From Elusimicrobiota bacterium (lineage in GTDB: Bacteria; Elusimicrobiota; Elusimicrobia; FEN-1173): 51,466 nt of DNA. Below are positions 9,252 through 16,284 of the stretch, one piece after another. The position numbers were made by a program, and so were the translations under genes. The stretch is taken from NCBI GenBank assembly GCA_016788905.1, contig JAEURZ010000016.1, positions 1 through 51,466 on the forward strand, written 5' to 3'. Position 1 is the first letter of the stretch; every line of letters starts with the position of its first letter. Below the pieces are notes generated by a model. That model did no database searches. It was given only the letters and a program-made list of their open reading frames with translations, and was not told where the DNA came from.

Positions 9252-11989
9252 TCGACGCCCACTCGAATGTTCTTTTTCTGCCCATCTTTTTCGATGACGC
9301 CCAGATACACCCCGGGGGCAACCGCGCTCCCATGGGCGTTTCGCCCATCCCAACGGGTGACCCCTGCACTATCCGCTGGAGGGAGCTCACGAACCTGTTC
9401 ACCCGCCACGGTAAACAGTTTGACGTTTGATCCCACGGGGACATCGGTCATGTAAAACAAGGGGTCTCTCCCTGGGCGAAAAGGATTCGGAAAGGCCCTC
9501 ACGTCCGCCATTGAGTTTCCAGGAATGGACAACACCCCCGTGGCTCCATCAACAGGACTGGACTCCCCAGCGGGGCCAACGGCAATCAATCGACGGTAAT
9601 ATTGACCCCTTGGGCGGAGCCCCGTTTCCACGTAAGTCTCCGTATTGGCCGGAAGCTCGGCCAACAACGTGTAGGGCCCCAGGGCGGACTCCGCGCGATA
9701 AAACCGGTACCCCGTTTCATCATCAGCATTGTCGGTCCAGGTCCAACGCACGGTCTGGCGATCGAGAATCTCCGCTTTCAGATCACTGGGCCCCCAATCG
9801 CCGACCTTCATCGAATAGAGGGAAAAACCCCAAACGGTTCCAGACACTCCGCCCCGTTGATCTCCGTACATCCGGATCATCCGAGCTGTGGTGCGCGGGA
9901 ACCAAACCACATCGTCCCCACCATCCCCATTCGTCACGGTGGCGACCGTCGTCCAGACCACATTGTCGTCCGAGGTTTGGATCCGATAATCCTTTCCGTG
10001 CGCCGTTTCCCATTTCAAGCGAACATAGCTCAGGGGTGTGGGTTTTCCGAAATCCACCGCGAGCCATTGATCGTCAGACCAAACAGACTCCCAACGGGTG
10101 GCGGGATCATCGTCGAACGCGTTGACAGCCGGGTTGCCATTTTTTACGGAATAGGAAAAATATCGGGGACGTTCCCCTGTGGATACAAATCCGGCCCGAG
10201 CCAGAGCCGTTGCCACGATCGGATTTCGCGTGAACGATTCGCGAATAAGATTGGATCGATAATTTTCTATCGCCAGGATAATGGGACCGTTATCCAAACC
10301 CAGGGCATAGTCCGCCCGTTCGTTCGCGGACGTGCTGAACGAATCCGTAAACCCATGGCGCCCCCAGATGGCGTGTTTATACTGGAAAAACATCTTTCGG
10401 GCCGAAGCGATGGATTCCGTTGGCGTCATGGGGATCGACGCCAGCGGTCCCGTGGGGGCCGCCGTTCCGTCCCGGGTTCCGTCCGGGACACTCCCATACA
10501 CCTGGTAACCGTTGTTCTTTGTGTCACAAGCGGTCAATCCCCAAATATCGGGTTCATACCGGGAATCCGACGCGCACAAGGCGCGATCCCGCTGTGTGGC
10601 TTGTACCGCCGCGTCCCAATAGTCAGACACCCCGTCATTTTTGTTGCGGAAGTCATAATAAAGGTTGTGATACTGGTGGACAAACAAGGGGGGCAAGTGC
10701 ATAAACTCGTAGATCCCCCCTCCCGTGGCATTGGATCCGTGACGACGCATTTCCACCCAAGCCCGGGCTTCAATGGGATGAGTGGGGGACGCCAAGGCCA
10801 GAAGGTTTACGAAAACCGATTCCGCATACATATTCCACCAGGCCGGAATAAATGAACCTCGGTCCGGAGCCATTATTCCACCCGCCTCCGGGTTCCACCC
10901 CATTGAGATAAAGGGATTGTTTACCCCCCCCCGCTGAGTAAACCAATCCCATTCCATCGCCCGGTAGAGGGCATCCGCTTTTTGAGCAATCGTGGGGTCG
11001 GTGGTTCGAAAATATTCACCCGCTTGAAGTGCGCCCAAAATGAAGAGCGCGGAATCCACCGTGGAGACCTCCGAAGTATAATTCCGTTGACCACTGGTCC
11101 AGTCCACAAAGTGATACCACATGCCGTGGTAACTTCGTGCGGGGTCCAGCTGCATTTGCCGGAAAAAATCAAGCGTCCCCTGAACCCGCTGGCGAGCGGC
11201 TTCAGGAGAAATCCATCCTCGCTCTGCCGCGACGGTCAAAACACTTAGCCCAAATCCCGTGGTCGCAACGCTGGCGGTGGTAAAAGGCTGTTCCATCCAA
11301 TTTTTCGATTTATCACTGATCAACCCCGTTCCGGGCCCCGCCTCGTTCCAAAAGTACCAAAACATCTTCTTTTGAAGAAACCCCAATACGTCGTCATCCG
11401 AAACCGATTGAACTTTGATTTCAATACCCGATATAAAGGCACTGTCCGCCAAAACCTGAGGAAAGGTTAACTGGATACGCTCATTTGAAACACGGACTAA
11501 AAAGGTTTGGGCCCAAGGGATGGCTTGCCCCCCCGCCTGGGCAAAAACATCCAAATCCTCCAAAACCACTTGACCTTGCAGCGCCACATCAAAAACCCGG
11601 GCTCCGACACTGGTCCAGCGGGTCTCGGCGAAATGAAGGGTCACGCGGTAATCCCCATTGGGCAAATCCACTCGATAGCTCATTGAGGAATTCCCCCACC
11701 GGTGAGTGCGGTAGACTTCTGGGATGTCGGTCAAGGTGGGGGAGATGACCACCCCAGACCCCTCCGCGTCGAATGCGGTTCCCCCCGAAAAACCCCAGCG
11801 GTTGAGAGCGGAAAAATCTTCATCTTGAACCCAAAAATCGCCCCGCGGGTCGGTTAGGTCCCAACCTTCCGCCCCACAGTTGAGGCGAAAGACCTCTTCC
11901 CCGCTGGCCGACGATTTGGGCATGGCCCCATGGGACAAGCTCAACCCGAAAAAGAAGGAAACAACGAAACCCACGTGTTTTTTAATCAA
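9248..11989 (-). CDS. Secreted multidomain glycoside hydrolase: malectin, glycoamylase-like, F5/8-type C, FN3, FlgD-Ig-like
   Basis: The 913-residue protein has a signal peptide (about 1-21), a malectin-like domain (about 33-195), a catalytic domain of the glycoamylase-like family (about 205-620; hallmark pieces SVATTGFGLSVL, STVDSALFILGAL, WNMYAESVFVNLLAL, DYALGLDNGPIILAIENY), a discoidin/F5-8C domain (about 635-755, NAFDDDPATRWES), a fibronectin-III domain (about 765-850) and a FlgD-Ig-like C-terminus beginning AFPNPFRPG. The glycoamylase-like family (PF10091) includes GH144 beta-1,2-glucanases, so a glucan is a plausible but unproven substrate. Translation starts at a TTG at 11989 behind a G-rich ribosome site. 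A clear promoter lies at 12080-12109. It is coupled to the PorV-like gene and probably secreted. Confidence 0.82.
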   Translation of the reverse strand: MIKKHVGFVVSFFFGLSLSHGAMPKSSASGEEVFRLNCGAEGWDLTDPRGDFWVQDEDFSALNRWGFSGGTAFDAEGSGVVISPTLTDIPEVYRTHRWGNSSMSYRVDLPNGDYRVTLHFAETRWTSVGARVFDVALQGQVVLEDLDVFAQAGGQAIPWAQTFLVRVSNERIQLTFPQVLADSAFISGIEIKVQSVSDDDVLGFLQKKMFWYFWNEAGPGTGLISDKSKNWMEQPFTTASVATTGFGLSVLTVAAERGWISPEAARQRVQGTLDFFRQMQLDPARSYHGMWYHFVDWTSGQRNYTSEVSTVDSALFILGALQAGEYFRTTDPTIAQKADALYRAMEWDWFTQRGGVNNPFISMGWNPEAGGIMAPDRGSFIPAWWNMYAESVFVNLLALASPTHPIEARAWVEMRRHGSNATGGGIYEFMHLPPLFVHQYHNLYYDFRNKNDGVSDYWDAAVQATQRDRALCASDSRYEPDIWGLTACDTKNNGYQVYGSVPDGTRDGTAAPTGPLASIPMTPTESIASARKMFFQYKHAIWGRHGFTDSFSTSANERADYALGLDNGPIILAIENYRSNLIRESFTRNPIVATALARAGFVSTGERPRYFSYSVKNGNPAVNAFDDDPATRWESVWSDDQWLAVDFGKPTPLSYVRLKWETAHGKDYRIQTSDDNVVWTTVATVTNGDGGDDVVWFPRTTARMIRMYGDQRGGVSGTVWGFSLYSMKVGDWGPSDLKAEILDRQTVRWTWTDNADDETGYRFYRAESALGPYTLLAELPANTETYVETGLRPRGQYYRRLIAVGPAGESSPVDGATGVLSIPGNSMADVRAFPNPFRPGRDPLFYMTDVPVGSNVKLFTVAGEQVRELPPADSAGVTRWDGRNAHGSAVAPGVYLGVIEKDGQKKNIRVGVE

Positions 11990-12079
11990 GCCCCCCCCTT
12001 TTCACGAAAACAAATCCCAAAATAGACCCAAGAGGATTCGCCACGCAACGACATGCCCACGAGGGCATCAACATGCAAA

Positions 12080-12109
12080 ACTATACTCTTAATCCCAACA
12101 TTTTGTCAA
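12080..12109 (-). promoter_or_regulatory. Sigma-70-like promoter of the malectin/glycoamylase gene
   Basis: Read on the minus strand: -35 TTGACA at 12109-12104, spacer 18, -10 TATAGT at 12085-12080. The predicted start is near 12073, giving a leader of about 84 bases that contains a small hairpin (ATGCCC / GGGCAT). Confidence 0.65.
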
Positions 12110-12125
12110 TGATTTCACCCCCGGA

Positions 12126-12166
12126 TAAAAACAAAAGGGCCCGGCTTATTTAGGCCAGGCCCTTTT
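12126..12166 (-). terminator. Intrinsic terminator of tmRNA
   Basis: The minus strand reads AAAAGGGCC-T-GGC, loop CTAAATAA, GCC-G-GGCCCTTTT, followed by GTTTTTAT. A strong GC stem and U-rich tail lie about 22 bases beyond the mature 3' end of tmRNA. Confidence 0.85.
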
Positions 12167-12188
12167 GAGGGCAATGAACCCCACCAAA

Positions 12189-12536
12189 TGGTGGAGGTGG
12201 CGGGAATTGAACCCGCGTCCGGGAGTGCGTTGACTCGGTCACTACAGGTTTAGCCTAGGCTTTGGTCTCGCACCCTAGTTGTCCCTAGACAGAACCGCTG
12301 GGGTGCCAGCTCCGTTGTGTCTCACCGGTCCCGACGAAACGCGCGGGATGCGGCCAGCCGGCTAATGGCGCTCGTTCCCTGTAGCCGGCGTTCAGGGACA
12401 AGCGTCACGGCGTATTAGGCCGCGAGAGCCAACTCAGTGTTGGCGTTTAACGGTTTGCCCGTTTTTTAACGAAGCGCGGACGACTTCGACCTGCGACCAG
12501 AATCTCAGACACCCTCGTCGAACCCTGTTCACCCCC
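12189..12536 (-). ncRNA. ssrA: tmRNA (transfer-messenger RNA), 348 nt
   Basis: The mature ends pair as expected: 5' GGGGGTG with 3' CACCTCC, followed by A-CCA encoded in the DNA. The T arm (GCGGG-TTCAATT-CCCGC) lies at the 3' end and the conserved 5' tRNA-like part reads AACAGGGTTCGACGAGGG. The internal frame starts at a resume codon GCC (12444) and runs nine codons to TAA (12417-12415), giving the tag ANTELALAA, whose C-terminal LAA is the usual protease signal. tmRNA rescues stalled ribosomes with SmpB. A leader with three hairpins precedes the mature 5' end. A possible -10 box (TAAAAT on the minus strand near 12635) suggests a 5' extension of about 90 bases that must be trimmed, normally by RNase P. 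Confidence 0.97.
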
Positions 12537-12708
12537 GTGTAGGAATTGGGGCTTTTCGCCCCGCACACACACGCACGAGGAACATCCCTCGTCCAAACAA
12601 AACCAGCCCTGCACATCGGGCTGCTGACCGCTATTTTATCATTTATCGACGAAAAAGAAGGAAAAAAGAGGGAAACAGACCGAGGAACGTAAAAAAATCG
12701 ACTTCACA

Positions 12709-13044
12709 TCAATTCGAACATTCAATCGTGTAAGTGAGCGCATGACGAACCCGCCGACGGTCTTCCCCTTGGCGGAAATTGAGCCCCGTCACGTAGGACC
12801 CAAGGTTCCCATCACTGCGAGCCACCACCACAGGCACGCGACGAAACTCAAAACGTCCTGCAATGGCGAAATCGAGAAAGACCGTGTCACCGGGTTCCCA
12901 GGGTTCCAGGGTTTCGATGCGAATCCCCGAAAAACTGATGTCCCGAATAATGACCCGGCCCACCTTCTCACCATCGGCATCCCGATAAATGTCCCCGCCA
13001 AAGAAAAAACTAACCCTGTTGTGGGCTCGTTGATCGGATATCAT
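12709..13044 (-). CDS. PilZ-domain protein
   Basis: The 111-residue product is essentially one PilZ domain, which binds cyclic di-GMP. Both binding motifs are present: RAHNR near the N-terminus (RxxxR type) and DISFSG (DxSxxG). I chose the ATG at 13044, which has a purine-rich AAGGCGGAAG just upstream; a TTG at 13086 would add 14 residues. There is no partner domain, so it probably acts as a small adaptor that couples cyclic di-GMP to motility, secretion or polysaccharide export. It sits alone between tmRNA and the PAP2 genes. No diguanylate cyclase or phosphodiesterase is visible in the window. Confidence 0.85.
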   Translation of the reverse strand: MISDQRAHNRVSFFFGGDIYRDADGEKVGRVIIRDISFSGIRIETLEPWEPGDTVFLDFAIAGRFEFRRVPVVVARSDGNLGSYVTGLNFRQGEDRRRVRHALTYTIECSN

Positions 13045-13276
13045 GTCTTCCGCCTTTTCGCTCGAAATAAATCTTGGGACAGGCAACGAACGTCAATCCC
13101 AAAACTTCCTCCCACTACTTCCGCGCGGTGTTCGACCCAGGAAACTCAACTTTTGTAAACCACTACCCCAGCTCCCGGGAAACAACTACAATGCCATCCT
13201 ACTATATAGGGGTGTGGCAATCAATGATTTGGAAGACAACTGTTTTGTATAAAATCTGTTCGATCGAGACTTTCTT

Positions 13277-14287
13277 TTGATTTCATTTGTACGCCTGGCG
13301 CTCCCCACCATCCTCCTCTTTTCAAGCTATCCCCTTTCCGCCGAAACCCCGAGCGAAGTGCCGTCTTTGGATCTTCCGGTTCACGTTCGACGGGGTTATG
13401 GATACACCCGCCCCCACCCGCTCGCGTTCATCACCCACCAGCCGTCCGACATGAAAATGGCCTGGCAAAGAACCTTTAAAAAAGAGAACATTCTCCCCCT
13501 CAGTCTCTTGGCCGCTGGGACAGGGGTCTTGATTGTCCTGGACCAATACCTTTTTGAGCGCACGTATAAGGCCGGAGACACACTGAACATCACCCACGAA
13601 AGCGAACAAAATACCCTAGCGGATATAACGCTTCCAGGTTCTTACAAAGTTCGACTGAATGGCCCCAACAACATCGGCACCGGGCTCTATTTCTTAGGGG
13701 ACGGGATCACCCACGCGGCGATTGCGGGAAGTTTTCTTACGGTCGGGTTGATGGCTTCGGACAATCGAGCCCTGCAGACCGCAAGTCAACTGGTCGAAGG
13801 CATCCTCGCCAACGGCATCGTGGTTCAACTCCTCAAACACACCACCGGCCGGGAAAACCCGAACACCGCCACCCAAACGGGAGGGAAATGGCAGTTTTTC
13901 CCCAACCAGAAGGATTACGCGAAACACGTAAATAAATATGACGCTTTTCCTTCTGGGCATCTCTCCACCGCAATGGTCACGGTGACGGTGATCTCCTCCA
14001 ACTACCCCGAATACAAATTCGTGCGCCCTCTGGGCTACACGTTGATGGGTGCTCTCTCTTTTCAAATGGTGAACAACGGGGTTCATTGGTACAGCGACTA
14101 CCCCTTGGCCATTGCCATGGGATGGATGTTCGGAAAAATCGCCGTGGACCGGGGACGATCAAAAACGGACGACTCGGCCTCACTCCCCTTCTTTATTGGA
14201 CCCACGACCATCGCGGGAAAACCCGGGTTGGCCCTCACATTTCCTTTTGGCGGACCTCCGTCAAAGAAGGCGCGGAGTCCCTTATGA
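13277..14287 (+). CDS. PAP2-family membrane phosphatase, motif-divergent
   Basis: This 336-residue protein has a signal peptide (about 1-23) from a TTG start at 13277, an extra N-terminal segment and a PAP2 core with several membrane helices. PAP2 enzymes dephosphorylate lipids such as undecaprenyl diphosphate or phosphatidic acid. Motif 2 (FPSGHLSTA) and the HxxxD of motif 3 (VHWYSD) are intact. In motif 1 the usual arginine-proline end is changed to asparagine-proline (KHTTGRENP), and the serine-arginine pair opening motif 3 appears to be replaced (QMVNNGVH). Activity may therefore be altered. It is coupled by a 4-base overlap to a second PAP2 gene whose motifs are canonical. No strong ribosome site is seen before the TTG, so the exact start is uncertain. 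Confidence 0.8.
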   Translation: MISFVRLALPTILLFSSYPLSAETPSEVPSLDLPVHVRRGYGYTRPHPLAFITHQPSDMKMAWQRTFKKENILPLSLLAAGTGVLIVLDQYLFERTYKAGDTLNITHESEQNTLADITLPGSYKVRLNGPNNIGTGLYFLGDGITHAAIAGSFLTVGLMASDNRALQTASQLVEGILANGIVVQLLKHTTGRENPNTATQTGGKWQFFPNQKDYAKHVNKYDAFPSGHLSTAMVTVTVISSNYPEYKFVRPLGYTLMGALSFQMVNNGVHWYSDYPLAIAMGWMFGKIAVDRGRSKTDDSASLPFFIGPTTIAGKPGLALTFPFGGPPSKKARSPL

Positions 14288-15054
14288 AGAAACGCTTACT
14301 TGGACGATACTTCCTCACGGGAATCCTCCCCGGTCTCATCACGGGACCTCTTTTCGCCATGGAAAACACCCCACCTTCTCCTCGGCCTTCCTGGATGATC
14401 CCCGCCGCCATCACGGGAGGCCTTTTAGCGGTGGCCTTTTCTCTCGACTCTGAGATTCATCATCGAATGATGAAATCTTCGAAAGGAGAACTGGGCAATT
14501 TTTTGGATGGACCTGAATTCGGACAACCCAACGGGCGGTTGGACTTCCTGGGTCGACCGGAATTCGTGGTGGTGTCATCGGGACTTTTATATGGCGGAGG
14601 AACTTGGGCCGGGTCCGATCGGACAAAACGATTCGCCGTAACACTAACTAAAGCAACGTTGGTTAGCGGGGTCGCTGTTCTCGGGGTCAAATTCATTGCG
14701 GGCCGGGAACGCCCCACACCTGAGAACGACCCCGACACGTTCCATTTCTTCCAGGGGTCATCCAAAGAAAACGTATCCTTTCCGTCAGGACACACGGCCA
14801 CCGCTTTTTCTTGGGCGGCTGCAACAACGGAAGAATATCCTTCCCTTTGGGTGGCCGCCATGGCTTACGGGACCGCGGGGCTCGTGGGGTTCAGCCGATC
14901 CTACCAACACCGACATTGGACCAGCGATGTGGTGGCCGGGGCGGCGCTGGGTTATTTCACGGGGAAAGCCGTGGCCCGGTCGGAGAAAAAGAAAGGGTTA
15001 TTGAAGGGTCTCTATTCCGACGGTCGGGGACTTTACTGGCGGCGAGAATTTTAA
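14284..15054 (+). CDS. PAP2-family phosphatase, canonical motifs
   Basis: The 256-residue protein starts at the ATG that overlaps the stop of the previous gene. It has an N-terminal hydrophobic segment (signal anchor or signal peptide) and a PAP2 domain with all three motifs: KFIAGRERP, FPSGHTATA and SRSYQHRHWTSD. It should be a membrane-bound lipid phosphatase with its active site facing the periplasm; likely substrates are undecaprenyl diphosphate, lipid A or phosphatidyl-glycerol phosphate, which sequence alone cannot resolve. The gene is translationally coupled to its divergent paralogue upstream. Its 3' end overlaps the minus-strand M48 peptidase gene by 57 bases, tail to tail. Confidence 0.88.
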   Translation: MKKRLLGRYFLTGILPGLITGPLFAMENTPPSPRPSWMIPAAITGGLLAVAFSLDSEIHHRMMKSSKGELGNFLDGPEFGQPNGRLDFLGRPEFVVVSSGLLYGGGTWAGSDRTKRFAVTLTKATLVSGVAVLGVKFIAGRERPTPENDPDTFHFFQGSSKENVSFPSGHTATAFSWAAATTEEYPSLWVAAMAYGTAGLVGFSRSYQHRHWTSDVVAGAALGYFTGKAVARSEKKKGLLKGLYSDGRGLYWRREF

Positions 15055-16284
15055 AAGGGCCGCCACCCGGTCCACCACCGGCGGGTGGGAAGCGTGAAGC
15101 CAAACGTAGAAGGGATGAGGGGTTAGGTTTGACAGGCCTGCGGCGGAGAGTCCTTTTAGACCTGAGGCTAAGTCTTTCCCTGTGCCAAGCGTTTCTTGAG
15201 CGTACCGGTCCGCCTCATATTCGTTGCGACGGGAGAAGGCGTGAAGGGGGAGGCTGATGAAGAACGATACCGGTGAAAACAGAATGCCGAAGAGAACGAG
15301 CCCCGCCGGAACACTGATTTGCTCCAATCCAAACGCGTTGAACAGTTCGGAACGTCCCAACGTGAGAGACAAAAGATAGAAAAGCACGCCCGTCTGAACA
15401 ACACGTAAAGCAAACCCTTTCCAGATGTGCCCCTTCTTGTAATGACCGATCTCATGGGCCAGCACGGCCGTGAGTTCCGTTACTGTATGCTTTTCAATCA
15501 ACGTGTCAAAAAGAGCAATACGCTTGTTTTTCCCAAAACCTGTAAAAAAAGCGTTCCCCTTGGCGGACCGCTTGGATCCGTCCATCACAAAAACATTGGT
15601 GAGCGGGAATTCCACCCGCCGCGCTAAATCGAAAATGGCCTGACGAAGTGGTCCCTCTTCCAAAGGTGTGAATTTGTTAAAGAGGGGCAGGATCCAGGTG
15701 GGTGCAATAAATTGAAAGAGGAGACTGATCCCCGCGACCGCCATCCACCCCCAAACCCAGGCGCCCCCGCCCCATCGAATGAACAACCACAAGACTAAAG
15801 CCAACACCGGCCCGCCAATCAAAACGGTGAGACCGTACCCTTTAAGTCGGTCTCCGATAAATGTTCGGGCCGTGGTGCGATTGAACCCATAACGCTCCTC
15901 AATCACAAAGGTTCCGTAAAGGCTAAACGGAAGAGAAAGGAATTCCTTTCCCATGGCAAGAATGCCAATGTAGGCCAAGCCGCGAAATATTTCCGGTAAG
16001 GCCCAGGATCGTGTCCAGGAATCCAAAACATGAAACCCACCCATAAACCAAAAAAGGAAAAGCGTCACCAGGGACACACTCGAAACCACGAAACCGAACC
16101 GAGTTCGTTCCCGGGTGTAGGTCTGACTTTTCGCGTAACGATCCCCGTCATAGACACGCTCAAACCCGGCGGGCGGTGTGGGGACCAAAGCGCGGAGATT
16201 TAACACATCCCCTATCCACTCAACAATCTGCACTGCCAAAAGGGATACCGCGATAATCCACGACAAAAGAGTAAAGGTCATCAC
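14998..16284 (-). CDS. M48-family (Ste24/CAAX protease-like) membrane zinc peptidase
   Basis: The 428-residue protein has several membrane helices, the zinc motif HEIGH in the context AVLAHEIGHYKKGH and the third-ligand glutamate in RNEYEADRYA. Length and topology match the Ste24-like branch of M48 rather than HtpX. In bacteria these enzymes cleave membrane or envelope proteins, often under stress. The ATG at 16284 overlaps the stop of the RND pump gene (ATGA), so it is the third cistron of the tolC-RND run. The 3' end overlaps the PAP2 gene on the other strand by 57 bases. Direct involvement in the pump is not known; shared expression is the only link. Confidence 0.9.
   Translation of the reverse strand: MMTFTLLSWIIAVSLLAVQIVEWIGDVLNLRALVPTPPAGFERVYDGDRYAKSQTYTRERTRFGFVVSSVSLVTLFLFWFMGGFHVLDSWTRSWALPEIFRGLAYIGILAMGKEFLSLPFSLYGTFVIEERYGFNRTTARTFIGDRLKGYGLTVLIGGPVLALVLWLFIRWGGGAWVWGWMAVAGISLLFQFIAPTWILPLFNKFTPLEEGPLRQAIFDLARRVEFPLTNVFVMDGSKRSAKGNAFFTGFGKNKRIALFDTLIEKHTVTELTAVLAHEIGHYKKGHIWKGFALRVVQTGVLFYLLSLTLGRSELFNAFGLEQISVPAGLVLFGILFSPVSFFISLPLHAFSRRNEYEADRYAQETLGTGKDLASGLKGLSAAGLSNLTPHPFYVWLHASHPPVVDRVAALLKFSPPVKSPTVGIETLQ

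Noticed and set aside
9602-10855. Plus-strand open frame of 417 codons
   Set aside because: It is antisense to the malectin/glycoamylase gene, has no domain or ribosome site, and is rich in arginine and proline as expected for a shadow frame.
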